Part shown: positions 1 to 12,416 of the stretch, piece by piece
How positions within the stretch are numbered: position 1 is the stretch's first letter
Layout: every line of letters begins with the position of its first letter
From: Tetracentron sinense
Lineage: Eukaryota; Streptophyta; Magnoliopsida; Trochodendrales; Trochodendraceae
Reading direction: 5' to 3'
Length of the DNA: 64,000 nt
Assembly: GCA_015143295.1 (NCBI GenBank)
Contig: CM026554.1
Coordinates: 26,257,215-26,321,214 of the forward strand
Notes under the pieces: model-generated
Told to the model about the DNA's origin: nothing
Database searches by the model: none
The model's input: the letters and a program-made list of their open reading frames with translations, nothing else
Made by a program: the position numbers and the translations under genes

Positions 1-2649
1 ATAATACCTGTCATCACAATAGCCATCATACAAACCATATACCTGTATTATTTACATCAAGTTTGTTTTACAAAAGTAGGCGCCTCTATCACGCCAGGTA
101 CAACTTGTACAAGCTTCCAAAATGTCCAGATAGACTTTTCACTTACTGGTCAGCAGTTCCAAGATCTGCTGACACAAAAAGTCAGTGAGCTATGAAGCCC
201 AATAAAACCACAATCCTTCTAAACTATTTTCCACATAATAACACGCATCAATAATGATATAATAAGCAGTTCAATTTGCATGTTACAGTAAAATAGAACA
301 GTATATAATAAATTGTGACCCAAGGTCACTTAGGGTTACGTCACCCTAACAGAGGTTCCCGACCTCACATTACTTTCTAATTATGAGGTTCAGTTATGAA
401 TGTATTATATTACCAAATTATCGTTTCGATCATCAATCATGTTTCATTTCGAGTCCTAAGACTCTAATAATTGGCCACAGCCCACAAATGTTTAGCTTAA
501 AGTCTCTAAATCATAACCATAATACATTGAGTCATTTAGACTCACACGCGCTGTTCCGGCTTTCACCCGAACATGACAAAACCTTGGGTATACCAACCCA
601 ACTCACCTGGAATCCGATGATTCCATACCGAACTATGAGTCCACCAACTCAAACAAATACACCAACTCTGAGTATACCAACTCAGACCACTTCGTATCCG
701 AAGCTTACACACACAACATGGGCATTCACCCAATAAGAACATTTTTCCATTCAATTGACTGGCCACATCTACCGTGTATTCGCCGCCATCGCCCTGGGTA
801 TCAGTTATGAAGGAACCCCGACCAACCTGCCTACCATCATCTTCTGGCTAGTCTACGGAGGAACCCCGACATCTATACCAATGCCGACATCTCCTGACGT
901 TCCACCAAGAAGGGACCACGATAGACACGGTGCCGACATCTTCTGACCCACCCAGAGAGGAACCCCGGACTATACACTATCTGATGTTTAGCCACTTTAA
1001 ACTCCCTAGGACTCCGACATCTCCTGACTACCAGTCACGGAGGAACCACGAGCCATGCAGGACACCGCCACTCCTGACTTAGTCCAAGAGGCACCACGGA
1101 CGACCTAGACAAACAGACCGACATCTCTCGACTATCAGTCACGGAGGAACCCCGGGCCTTACTGGGCACCGTCTCTCCTAACCTAGTCAAAGAGGAACCA
1201 CGGACTATACTTAACCCTGGTTAGATTTTCTAACCACAGGTTAACCCCAGTTAACCCAAGCCTCGCTTGATTAACTGAAATACTTGGGCCTCGCGCCCGT
1301 GAACCAACTCCGGTAACACACCGTCCCGTTAGGGAACATTTTCAAGCTAATGGATGTCTCCATAGCCTTACAAGACATGCAAAACAACTTTTCGTCACCC
1401 TAGAGTGGCGATACAATTTACCCGGGACCCGATCTGGGCTCCCCGATGGACCACATAAAATCACAACATCACATAGGGGTTTCCGCCCCTTTTTCATTCA
1501 CGTCAAAAGACATGCATATACATCACATGAAATAATATAGCAAAATAAGCGGAAAAAGAGAAGAAAAGAGGGGTTTTACTTGCTTCACGCGTTTCGAGGC
1601 GACTAGAGTCGAAACGGACACCGCCAACGCGCTCGGAAGGATGATCAACCCCAAGGTAGAGCGCATGCAACTTTCTCTCTCAACTTTCTCTCTACCTTTT
1701 TCTCTTTCTCTCTCTACACGCAAAATGAGACGCCGGAGAGAAAATCAGACGCCGCCAACGCGTCGGGGACGTCGAAAAACCTCAAGGAGACCTCCCTTTC
1801 CCTTTCTCTCTCTTCCTTTCTCTCTCCTCACTTTCTCTCTCTAAAATGGTTGGGGCAGCATACTTTGTCTGCAGCTCTAAACCGTGAGCAAATGAGGGGC
1901 TGACCTTCATTTATATAAACCTTAAATGGGGTTTAGATCATGTGCAAAAGCACATGATCCATTTGGTGTGGAAAGGTGTGGTTGACCAAGTCAACCACTT
2001 TGACTAGTTTGACCAGTTTGACTGGATTTTCCCATTTTTCATGCATATATCCTTTGAAACCCTATTATATAACGCCTGATAGTGATGAAACTTCAGGTGA
2101 CCGAACTTGGGACAGCTCGACACCTACTGTAAAAATTTCGGGGAAAAATACTGAGTTTTGACAGCTACACTTTAGTCCGGAAGAAAATTGCAAAACCCAC
2201 TAATTTCCTGATTTCGAACACAAAACAGGCCGCCGTTTCTTCGTTTGAGATAACTAACTGCCGTGACGACAGACATTAGTCCCCACGGCCGACCGACACG
2301 CATTAGTGCTAACCGCACGGATTTCTATTAGGATCTCCAACAGATATTGGGTCCCACTTAATTTCTGGAAATATGGAAATTTCCCGTTTCTCTCAATTTT
2401 ATCACACATAATGGCCCCGCGGTCCCGCGAAATGATACTTGACGGAACCGATACGGTAGGGGTGTGTCCCGGCAGTCGACCGGCACACTGTGTGCGAATT
2501 TTTGCCAAATGATACTGAGATTTCCTCGGTGCACTTCAACCTTGAGCAAAATCCCCTTCTTATTAATTTAACAATTAATTAACTAATTAACCTTCATTAA
2601 GGACCCATAAACACATAATTTTATTATATTAAAATTCCGGGTCGTTACA
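1..2649. mobile_element. 3' or 5' part of an LTR (Ty3-type ends), start outside window
   Basis: No gene is seen here. The stretch ends with CCGGGTCGTTACA at 2649, which resembles the ends of the two solo LTRs further right (CCGGGGTGCTACA and CGGGGCTCTACA). It is followed abruptly by LINE sequence, as expected for an LTR that landed in a LINE. Just before the end lies an AT-rich part with a CATTAAGGA motif, also present in the solo LTR ending at 45929. Between about 800 and 1210 there are loose repeats of a GGAACCCCG...GACATCTCCTGAC unit. No TG start or target duplication can be checked because the left end is missing. Short open frames (for example 383-736) have no recognisable domain. The family assignment is inferred from the ends only. 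Confidence 0.6.
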
Positions 2650-3108
2650 TCTTATCTTCTTGGTTTTCCTCTCAATTTGAGGTTTTGCTGGATTTCTTCT
2701 ATGCCCTTCTCCTGGGGGCCACCTTCTGGATGATTTGGAAGGTGAGGAGGGATCAAGAGGGCATTTGATGACAGGATCTCCTCACACAAAATCCTTTCCT
2801 GGATCAAGCATCTGTTGTTAGCTTTGGGGTTTGTGTCAAAAGAGTTCGGGGAAAGGGATCTTCGAGCTCTGCTTTGACCTCATTTTGTTTTTGGTTGACT
2901 CGGTGATCCTTATGCTTAGTGCTTGCTTCCCTGACAGTGCTTTTCCTTGTGGAGGGGGGCCCTCCCGTGTATGAAATTTATTTTCTATTTTGCTTTTGTT
3001 GTGGGCACTTGCTTGTGATCCCTTTAGTTGTGTTCTCCTTTTTTTTCCTGCTGTTGCAGTTTTCTTTAATTCCAATTTGTTGATTACTGATCAATAAGAA
3101 AAAAAAAA
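2650..3108 (+). mobile_element. LINE 3' end remnant
   Basis: The first bases translate to the tail of a plant LINE ORF2: FWMIWKVRRDQEG, matching the FxxIWKERN signature that follows the zf-RVT zinc-binding domain. Stops follow. A T-rich 3' untranslated part then ends in TGATCAATAAG and an A run at 3099-3108. This ending (TTACTGAT..AAA) recurs at the 3' ends of the LINE copies near 5920 and 11380, so they belong to related families. The left side is cut by the LTR ending at 2649. No target duplication was found. Confidence 0.7.
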
Positions 3109-4741
3109 TTTCCTGGTTTCTGATGTCATCCTCTTTTCATCATGGTTTGTCTTGGAATTTTAATTTTCATAGAGCCCCTAGGCTTGTTGAAATTGATGAA
3201 CTTTCTTGTCTTCTTTTATTGTTGAATGACATTTCCATATTTCCCATTGACCCCTATTTGAGAATCTGGTACCTAATGCTAGTGGAAATTTCTCCTGTAA
3301 ATCTAATTTTTTTAATTACTAGTTGGGCGTGATCTTGCAAGCTTATTTCTTCAACCATGATTATCACAAAGTAAATGTTAAAAAAAAAAAAAAATCAACT
3401 AAAACACAAATCCTAAAACTGTCAATTGAAATCCTAAAATTCAATTCCTAGAAGCCACGAGTAGAGCCAGGATTTTCTTGTAGGGGGAGAGGAAGTGATG
3501 GTTAATTGATAATATTAGTAATTGCTGATAGATGTGTGCGGAATGATTAGGTGGGTATGAAATATTATGGGTTTAGTGGTACGCCTGCAAGAAAAGTTTT
3601 TGAGGACCATGTTCGCGGGCCATCTTGTCCGTACGTTTCATACATATACTACGGGTATTGTTTCTCCTTGTTTAGGGGGCAGCTGCCCCTTCCCCATGGG
3701 TCATGGCCATGCCCTGCAAAATAATATCGTATAAATTTTTTTTTGCCCATAAGTTTAAGGGGTATAACCTTTTCGCACCCCCAGAAACGGTTTTTGAGCA
3801 GCAAATTACAATTTGGACTATCAGTAGCTTCACCCATGTGAAATAATTAAATAAACATAGTATAAAAGATATTTTTTTAAACAGTTAAGGGGCAGCTTCC
3901 CCCTTGCTCTGCCCCTAAAAGAAGCGGTAGCAAGGGCAAAACAACATAATTCTGTAGTTAAATTACCTAAACTCAATTCAAATAAAAAAATCACAAATCC
4001 ATATGCAATCTGTCTGATTGGAATCGAATTGAAGAAAGTAAAGCATATGCAGTGAAACTTTGAGGGAGAATAAATCGATTCCTGAACAACAGCTCTAGAA
4101 TTGAAGGGCAAAGCTAAATCAGAAATTCCATATGTTATCAAATTTTATGAGGAATTGATCTGGATTCGACGTTGCAAGTTCTTGAAGCACATTTGATCTT
4201 CCATTTTCTGAAGCTTCGCCCATTTAATTTCTCTCCATTTTCACAGAAACTTGGGGATTTGAATGCAAATTGAGATTTGGGAGTTAATTATTGTTTCAAG
4301 GGATGAAGAAATGATATAAGATCGTAGTTGTATCATTATTGGTACTTAAGAAATGGAGTAAGATAGATAAAAGGGGTGAGTAAAATGAATGAACAACTAC
4401 CATGTTTTTCTTTATTAAGAAAAAAAAATAGTGAAGATGTTAAGGGGCACTTTTGGGAGTTTTGCTCGGCAGCTGCTATTCAACAGCAGCTAAGTGCCCC
4501 TTTAAAATATAGGTTATTGATTAACTAGGAATCAAAAATCCACTGCCACATTTCCTCACAAGGCCATCTGGAAATCCTGCTCCTCTCCAAAGGTAAGATC
4601 ATTTGTTTGGACTCTAGCACTTAGCAAGATTAGTACTTAAGAAATGGTTCAGAGAAACAATTTAATTTCCAACTATAGATCTCATAGCATCCCCATAAAC
4701 ACATGCAAGATCCAAGGCCGCAGGGCCTCGTGAGTGTCTAC
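3109..4741. other. No gene seen
   Basis: There is no recognisable coding domain on either strand; open frames up to 103 codons look random. The stretch has an A15 run near 3379 and several GGGGCAGC/GCTGCCCC motifs near 3670, 3887 and 4443-4505. It may be the remains of old elements or intron or upstream DNA of the UBP1 gene; the sequence does not decide. Confidence 0.5.
4439..4507. repeat. Short inverted repeat, possible hairpin
   Basis: TTAAGGGGCAC at the left is mirrored by GTGCCCCTTTAA at the right, with an inner GCAGCTGCT/CAGCAGCT pair. The arms could form a hairpin. A similar TTAAGGGGCAGC occurs at about 3884, so this could be one end of a small DNA element with TTAA-like edges, but no full element was delimited. 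Confidence 0.4.
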
Positions 4742-5940
4742 AAGTCTTAATTTTTGTGTTGGGAAAATGGATTTAGCGATTTGGAGCGGAAATGACTAGT
4801 TTGTGGAGGGAAGTGATAGTAGCCAAGCATGGGGTGGCATCGTGTTGGGTACCGAGACAGGTCAAGAGCACTCATGTGTTGGGTCTATGGAAGGGGATCA
4901 TGTCTATGTCATGCTGGGTGGTGCCTAATTTTCGATTTAGAGTGGGGCAGGGGACTGAAGTGAGATTTTGGAAAGATGTGTGGTGTGGAGAGTCGAGGCT
5001 TCAGGATGAGTTCGGGGATTTGTACCTGCTAGCCTGTAACAGGGATGCGGTGGTGGGAGACTATTTTGAGAGGAGGGCTAGGTAGGGGTTTGGTGTCTGG
5101 TGTTGCATCGGGATTTAAATGATTGGGAGTTGGATTAGATGGTGAGGTTGTTGGATAGATTGGAGCCCTTATCCCTGTGTGCGGGGATCAGAGATTGTAG
5201 GGTTTGGGGTGGTAGCAGACATGGGCACTTCTCGGTTCGATCTCTTTGCCAGATTTTGGGACCGGTCTCTTCGGGAGCGTTTCCTTATCAGGCGGTGTGG
5301 AAACCAAGCATACCTTCTAAGGTTTCTTTTTTCCTTTGGAATGCGGCGTTAGAAAAAATTCTTACATGTTATCACTTGCAACATCGTGAGTGGAGTTTGG
5401 CTAATAGATGCTTCTTGTGTCTCCAAGTGGAAGAGACTGTGAATCATTTATTTTTGCATTGTTCAGTGGTATTTGGGGTGTGGGATCACTTTCTCACCCA
5501 TTTGGGAGTGGACTGTGTCTTTCCCTCTTCCTTCATTAACTTTCTATTCGGTTGGGTAAGAGTTAGTGAGGATGGATGTAGGGAAGCTCTTTGGTCGGTG
5601 ATTCCGGAGGCAGTTGCTTGGACGATATGGAAAGAGAGAAATCGTAGAGTGTTTGAGGGTGTCTCAGCTTCCAAGTCCCGTATTTGTGCTCGGATTCGGT
5701 TAGCTGTGTTAGAGTGGGCAGAACTAAAGCAGGACGGGGAGGAGCTTCGGAAGGCGTTGGAATGAGGCTATTTCAGGGGGAGTTTTAGTGTCTGTGTTAG
5801 GAACATTTTTTCAGTTAGCGTTGAGTTTATTGTCTTGTAAGCTCTGGTTTTTTCTGATTGTATCTGGGTCCTGTATCCTTGGTTGCTTTTTATTAATATA
5901 TTTCTTGGCTTATCGATAAAAAAAAGTCTTAATTTTTATG
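4742..5940 (+). mobile_element. 5'-truncated LINE with target-site duplication
   Basis: The insertion is bounded by a 17-bp direct repeat with one mismatch: AAGTCTTAATTTTTGTG at 4742-4758 and AAGTCTTAATTTTTATG at 5924-5940. The second copy follows the A run 5918-5925. Two frames encode the C-terminal part of a plant LINE ORF2. The first, 4792-5085, has [13 protein letters not shown]. The second, 5139-5765, has SKVSFFLWNAALEKILTC, the Cys/His pattern RCFLCLQVEETVNHLFLHC of zf-RVT, and TIWKERNRRVFEG. The reverse transcriptase core is absent, as in 5'-truncated LINEs. One frameshift or stop separates the two parts near 5090-5139. The product would not be functional. Confidence 0.88.
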
Positions 5941-7575
5941 GTATATCATGCAGTGATATCATAGGGATTGGAGGAAGATTTTCGCTTTAGAGCCATCTCT
6001 GAGCTTTCTCGTCATATGTGGAGACCCCCCCGTGTGGTGGTTACAAGTTGAACTTCGATGGTAGTTCTTTGAGTAATTCGGGTAGGGCAGTAGGAATAGG
6101 GGGGACTATTGGAGATAGTGATGCTAGCTTAATGCTTAGATTCTCATGCCAAACAGGTTGTATGACCATGATGTCAAAAATCAACTCAATTCCGTCGAAG
6201 TTGATCGAATTGAGTCAACATTCGTGGTGTCTGAAACGAAATGCACTGGAATTTAAAAAATATTTGACTTCTTGGTAAACTTCGGTGAACTTCGGTAAAC
6301 TTCGACTGAAACAAAAGAAAAAAGTATTGAGAAAATACAGAACTTCGGTGGAAGTTAACCGAAGTGTACAGAAAAAGTCTTGAAATTGAAGGGCTTTTAA
6401 GTTTGAGCTTAAAAGGGTAACGCTAGTTCCACTCGCTTTAAACTTATTTTCTTCATAAGGAAAGACGTGTCCCTAGCATTAACTTTATTATGAATATAAT
6501 TAGCTTTAAAAGATTGTTGCTAGCATTAACCTTATTATAAATTATAATCTTATTATTAGAGTTTGGTTAGCATTAACCTTATTATAAAATAAAATTTTAT
6601 TATAATTTAACACATTGATTCTGTCCTGTAAAAACATTGAGTTCATCAATTATAGCTTGAAATAGGTTTAGAAACTAAATTGAATTTCAATTATTTATCA
6701 ACTTTAATATGCATTCATAAGTTTTTTTAGGTTTCTAAAACAATTAACATGGATAATCATTGAAAAATAAAGAGAACACATATCCCTTTCACTTGACGAA
6801 GAAGATAAAATATAGTTAAAAAAATTTGACAATATAGAGAAATATCGAGAAGAAATTATAGCTCAGCTAAGCAGACATTGCATGTCACTTAACATGATTC
6901 TCACATTTGGGTACTATATGCTTGCATCAGTAATATAACAAATTCTAGATGTGTATTTATACTTTAATGTTGAATTTCTAAAATTTCATCTTAGATTTTC
7001 AATGTTTCCTTAAAGTTTCCTATACTTGTATAATTTTTACATAACTTCCTTGGACTGACTTGAACTTCCTCAAAACGTTTCAACTTCCTTAGCGACCGAA
7101 GTTTAATACCTTGTGTACGACTTCGAACGATTCCAAGATTCTTGCATTGAGATAGGGGATCATCCTTGGTAGATTGCATCATCTCTCCCCTCTTACCGTA
7201 GAGGGGGGGACTTGAGGATTGAATTAGATGGACGAATGGAGCAGCGTGTGTGCCATTGAAGTATGCTTACATCATCCGGGAAATTCAAGATATCATTATC
7301 TAGGATAACATCTAATGTTCTTGGACCCCCAGATCGGCTTGTTATGAGTTGGCTAAGGAGGGTGGTGTGGGTAGGGCAACTTGTGGTGCGAGCCCTCCCC
7401 TCCTTGATCGTGCTCTTTTTATCTTTTTGTTTTATCTTTTTTCCTTTGGCTCCCTTGTTTTGGCTCCCTTTGTCCTTTGGCTCCCTTGTTTTGGGGCCTA
7501 GCCTTTCCTTGTATTCTTTTCTTGGTTGTTTTTAATGAGAATGAACTGCTTCATTGAGAAAATCTAAAAAAAGAG
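5941..7575 (+). mobile_element. LINE RNase H fragment split by an AT-rich insertion
   Basis: At 6018-6150 the frame reads GGYKLNFDGSSLSNSGRA and IGGTIGDSDASL, the start of a plant LINE-type RNase H (RVT_3) domain. The match stops near 6150. About 7200-7350 resembles the end of such a domain in broken frames, and a T-rich LINE 3' untranslated part runs to an A-rich end near 7575. Between 6150 and about 7190 lies an AT-rich stretch with several ACTTCGGT/ACCGAAGT motifs and no coding content. It is probably an inserted element, but I could not find clean terminal repeats. Confidence 0.6.
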
Positions 7576-10253
7576 TTAATCTAGATTTCAAAATCGGATT
7601 AAATAAGTTGGAGGCAGAAGGCATGGGTTGCATGGCTAAAAGAAGGTGATAAGAATACCTGTGTCTTTCACAAAATAGCCAACTCCCATAAGCGTTGCAA
7701 TTATATCAACAACCTGAAGGTGGATGGAACCTGGTTAGAGAATAAGGAGAAGACCAGAAATGCTGCCGTAGTATACTTTAAGAACATGTATAAAGAAATG
7801 CGCTCTCTCAGACCAAGACTTGATGGGATGCATTTTGATACCTTTTTTGATGAGCAAAGGGAGTTCCTTGAGAAACCCTTCGAAAGAGGCAGAAATCCTG
7901 AATGTTCTAAAGAACAATAAAGATAAAGCCACGGAGCCTAGTGGCTTCTCTCCCGAGTTCTTTAAAGTTTGTTGGGATATAGTGGGTCCTGACCTTGTAA
8001 GAGTTGTAAATGAATTCCATGAGTTCGGAAGTTTTAACTGAGTGTTGAACAACTCTTTCATCAGCCCATCCCAAAAAATGAGGGTACCCCTGAACTCCAT
8101 AACTTTCTAATTTGTTTGGTGGGTAGCACTTACAAAACCCTACTAAAACTCCTTGCATCTATGTTAAAAAATGTCATGGCCTCCATCATCTCTCCCCCAC
8201 TAGGGGCTTTTGTAAATGGTCAGCAAATCCTAGATGGTATCCTAATCACCAACGAATGTGTGGATGAGAGAATTCGAGTCGAGATCCCTGGAATTCTATA
8301 TAAATTGGACTTGGAGAAAGCTTTTGACCATGTTAATTGGGATTTCCTAGATTACATCATGAGCAAAATGCGCTTTGGGCTCTTTTGGAGGCAATGGATG
8401 AAAGCTTGCTATGTGACCATCTCCTTGGTCCTTATAAACAACTCTCTTGCAGGCTATTTCAAGAGCATTAGCGGATTACGACAAGGCAATCCCCTATCAC
8501 CTTTCTTCTTCATCATGGTCACCGAGGCTGTTAGTAGAATGATTTATAAGCCATCTGAGTTGGTGTTACCGGGCTTCTCTGTGGGAAGGGGTGAACTTTC
8601 TATTTCCCACCTACAATTTGTAGACGACACATTGATCTTCTTTGAGCCTTCATGCAGTCAACTCCTTCACTTGCGATGTCTGTTTGGATGTTTTGAGGTT
8701 GTGTCAGGATCAAAAATCAATCTCTCGATGAGCAAATTTTTTTATGTTGGCGAGGTACCTAATACCCAACCTTCAAGAATTGGCCAACATACTTGATTGA
8801 TGTGGGATCCGGTGATTGACAAAGTCAGTAAAAGGTTAGAGGGCTGGAAATCCATATACCCCCCCCCCCCTAAAGGTGGTAGGCTTATCCTTCTTAGGAG
8901 TGTCATTGGAAACCTCCCAACATACTTCCTCTCCCTCCTAACCGTCCTCCCTGCATCGGTAGTCAAAAGAATCGAGTGCCTCCAAAATAATTTCCTCTAG
9001 AATGATAAATTGGACTCTTGCAGATATAACCTAGTGAAATGTAACTCTTTGTGCTCTCATCCTTTGGAGCTGAGTGGAAAAGGCATCCACCATCTGTCAT
9101 TGCTAATAAAGCTTTCCTAGGTAAATGGCTATGGAGGTTCAAGACTGAAAGAGATAGCAGCATTTAGAGGAGAGTGATCTTGTTGAAATATTGAGAGGTC
9201 TCCTCCTGGAAGCCTGCAGGTGTCGGGGTTCCCCATAGAGTTGATTTATGGAAGTGTAGTATGGTGTGGTGAAGTATCTTCAATTTATCCGCTTTTGAGT
9301 CGGTATAGGGAATGAAGTGAGATTCCAGTTGGACAAATGGTGTAGCCACCACGAGGGATGATTTTAAGCTCCTATAGTCCCTAGTCCCTAGCTTCGGTTA
9401 AACTCGCCTCCGTAGAATCTTGTGTTGAGTATTACACAAACTCTAGAGTTTGGTGTCCCAGATTTAGGCGAAGACCTCAGTTATTGGGAGATTCCTTGTT
9501 TCATTAGCTTTTTGGATAGAATCCAATCAATCATTTCCTACCTAAGGGATGTTTGCGTTTTCAGTTCTTGGTGAAATCTTTCTACATGCTTTGCTTCCTC
9601 ACTAGGGTCCTCATTTCCCTCACAAATCCGTTTAGAGGGTGAATCTGCCCCCCAAGGTATCCTTTTTTCTCTAGACGACCGCCTTGGACAAGATCCTTAC
9701 ATATAATCACCTAATGAGTAGAGGGTTTATGATGGCCAACAACTGTTTTATGCGCCTGGATTTGGGGGAGTCAGACATTGTTCTTTTGCCTCTAAGGTTT
9801 GGAGTTATTTTCTTTTTCGTCTGGTAACCTTCCCTCACTCCTTCTGAGGCTTCTTATCCAGTCGTTTCTCAGTGAAGCTGGGGGCGGAGGGCTTCGATGT
9901 CGATGCTATGCTACTTGCAGGCTTGCAACAGTTATTTGGTCTAGTTGGAAGGAAAGGAATTCCAAGGTCTTTGAAAGATCCCCCTCCTCTTCCAAAGTTT
10001 GCTTTAGAGTGGGTCAGCTTCAATATCAATGGTGCTCTATCCAAGAGAATTTTGATGTAGCTTATTTATATTTCTTGTTGTAACTCTTTTTTCTAGTCTA
10101 GTTTCTTTTCTTTCCTTTTTCTAGGTCATGGGCTCACTCTTGTGAGCCCTCGACCTATACATGTATTCTCTTTCCTTTTACATATATATATATATATATT
10201 TCCTCATTTACTGATCTCTATATATATGCTATTATTACCAATCAAAAGAAAAA
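7576..10253 (+). mobile_element. LINE copy with reverse transcriptase, decayed
   Basis: It begins at the linker before the reverse transcriptase and runs through the polymerase to a T-rich, (TA)n-containing 3' end. Frames at 7720-7920, 7820-8041, 8116-8796 and 8797-9000 are pieces of one ORF2. The 8116-8796 piece carries IISPPLGAFVNGQQILDGIL, KLDLEKAFDHVNWDFLDY, SGLRQGNPLSPFFFIM and the catalytic motif FVDD at about 8617-8628. The next piece has GRLILLRSVIGNLPTYFLS. After 9000 the frame is too broken to read except for short matches such as WSSWKERNSKVFE near 9940. The endonuclease is missing. Frameshifts and stops make it inactive. Confidence 0.85.
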
Positions 10254-11380
10254 ATTAAAATTCTGTCAAGGCTCGACACAGGCTGTTGAATTGGTGATGC
10301 CCTAAGGTAGGGCATGGTCCTATGGGAGTAGGGGTGTGGGAGGCGATTATGTAGGTTTGGGAGGACTTTTCCAAGTTCACTGGCCTTAAGGTGGGTAATG
10401 GGGAGCATATCCATTTTTGTCTGACCTTTGGTGTGGGCAAGCTTCTCTTACAGTCTTTTGGCAACCTGTTCCTCCTAGCATCAAATAAGGAGGCATTAGT
10501 TGCCGAGTATCTGGCCTTTCAGGATGGGATACCTGTTTGGACTCCCCTTATGAGACACAATTTACTGGATTGGGAATTAGTGGACTTACTGCAGTTATTA
10601 TCCCTTATTTAGCAAGTTAGCCTACACCTACTCATTAAGGATAGTCGGGTTTGGTCCCCGGACAACAAGGGGCGGTTTTCAGTGAGATCTTTCTTACAAG
10701 TCTTGCAAATTGGGCCTCTTACTCTCTTCTTCCCTAAGCAGGCTGTGTGGTTCCCGTTGGTTCCCTAAGGGCTAAGGTATCATTTTTCCTGTGGACAGCG
10801 ACTTTGGACAAAATCGTAACAAGTGATCACCTTATGCATAGAGGGTGGTGCTTGGCTAACAGGTGTTATGTGTGCCTTTTAGCAGAGGAATCAATTGATC
10901 ACTTATTGTTGTATTGCTCGGTAGCGAGAGAAGTTTGGTCCTTTTTCCTATCTCACCTCTGTATCCCTTGGATTTTCCCCGATCATTGCAGAGCTTCTTA
11001 TCTGGTTGGCTTCCAGTGTCGTTTCCGGGTCCAACAGGGAGTGTTTGGCCTTTCCTCTCAGGAGCGATAGCATGGGTCATCTGGAAGGAAAGGAATAGGA
11101 GGATGTTCGAGGATACATCCTTGACCATCTCCCAAATACAGGAGCGGGTTCGACATCTGGTTACATCTTGGGGATCTGCACGGGGTGACAGGGGGGATCC
11201 ATGTGGGGGCATCTTTACTGTGTAGTTTTTTTTGACGACCGTTGGGGATTGTTTACTCCCCTTCGTCTTCTTTCCTTTTCTCCCTAACGCCTGGTTTACT
11301 TTTGGTGAACCCCGAGTTATTCTGCTTGTACTTTCTCATTTTCTTATTATATATATATGTTATTTACTGATAAAAAAAAA
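10254..11380 (+). mobile_element. 5'-truncated LINE, zf-RVT part
   Basis: It starts immediately after the previous LINE tail. Broken frames carry NGEHIHFCLTFGVGK, FGNLFLLASNKEALVAEYL, AKVSFFLWTATLDKIVTSDH (10747-11070), the zf-RVT Cys/His pattern RCYVCLLAEESIDHLLLYC, and AIAWVIWKERNRRMFED (10914-11225). A 3' untranslated part follows, with a short (TA)n, and ends TTACTGATAAAAAAAAA at about 11379. It belongs to the same broad family as the copies at 4759-5925 and 15040-19620. No reverse transcriptase core is present, and no target duplication was found. Confidence 0.85.
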
Positions 11381-12416
11381 TGTCAATTTATTCACGTTGT
11401 TTTCATATGATGTTTTGTTATTTCATGTGCTTCTCAATCATTAATTTATTCGTTTCTTTTGCTTTATATATGTCTGGGTTTTGCTACTTCGGTTGGTTAT
11501 TCTTTTCACTTCTGTTCACAGTTAGCATATTTTAGCCTGGATATGTGTTCTCTTCCTGTTATTGTGACATTCAAAGTTAATGTGACATTCAAAGCATTCA
11601 TACATGGTGCTTTTGCAATGTTGGTTCTGTTTTCACACGGCCCACATGTTTGTGATTTCTTGTCTAGAGTTGATTTAATGCCATTATTTAGCCACTTTAC
11701 ATTTGACATGCTTGTTGGACCTGGAAGTCTGATGAATTCATACTAGCAGGAAATTAGTGTATTTTTTCTAGGCAAACCTGAACACAGAAAACTGTTTTTC
11801 ATCTCTTCACTGATCTATGGTCAGACTTTTCTACAATCTGGTTTTCTATTTTGTCTCTATTGATTGGGGTACATGATGTTTAGGAAACTGACAATGTAAT
11901 TAGCTTTTTGACACTTCTTGAAACCTCTAACTATTGATATCAATATTTGGTTGGGTGTATCAATTGTTCATGTTTGAACTACCAGTATCCAAGGGCATCA
12001 CTGTTCTCCTTTTGTGTTTTTTCATACATTCTCTGATTTCTCTCTCCTTTTTGGTTGGATGCATGATGTCATCTTAGTCCATTGACTGAATGGTGAATTC
12101 GGTCCTTTTTTCCCTGTTTGGTATTGGATTAGGAGTTTATTTATTTAAGCATCGAGAAACTGCAGTTCATTTTTCTCTCTTCCTTTCTTTTTGCTGGCCT
12201 TAGGGTGTGGGCTCTAAGCTAGAACTTATTTTGTATAAGATATTTGTAGTCTATTTTTTCCCTTTTTGAGTGTGGGCTCTAAGCTAGAACTTATTTTGTA
12301 TAAGATTTTTGTAGTCTATTTTTTCCCTTTTTGAATCCTTGTTTCCCTTTTGATTCCTCTTAGATTTGCTAGAATGCACCTTTTTATTCTTCTTTTAACG
12401 CTTTTATATTTTGCAG
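11381..12416 (+). other. Upstream intron or leader of the UBP1 gene; no exon recognised
   Basis: This is T-rich, intron-like DNA with no coding similarity that I recognise. It ends in a long pyrimidine run and TTTTGCAG directly before the ATG at 12417, a good 3' splice site. The expected upstream exon of this family (Gln-rich, about 30-45 residues) was not found here or elsewhere to the left, so this is probably the end of a long intron whose 5' exon lies outside the window. Confidence 0.5.
12205..12334. repeat. 65-bp tandem duplication, two copies
   Basis: Units 12205-12269 and 12270-12334 both start GTGTGGGCTCTAAGC and differ at one base. Such similarity points to a recent slippage or duplication event. 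It lies in the T-rich stretch just upstream of the first visible UBP1 exon. Confidence 0.9.

Noticed and set aside
383-736. 117-codon open frame near the left edge
   Set aside because: Low-complexity, repeat-rich peptide inside an LTR, with a similar frame on the other strand; no domain or splice context.
6150-7190. MITE with ACTTCGGT/ACCGAAGT ends
   Set aside because: The motif is scattered on both sides, but no continuous inverted repeat or target duplication could be aligned.
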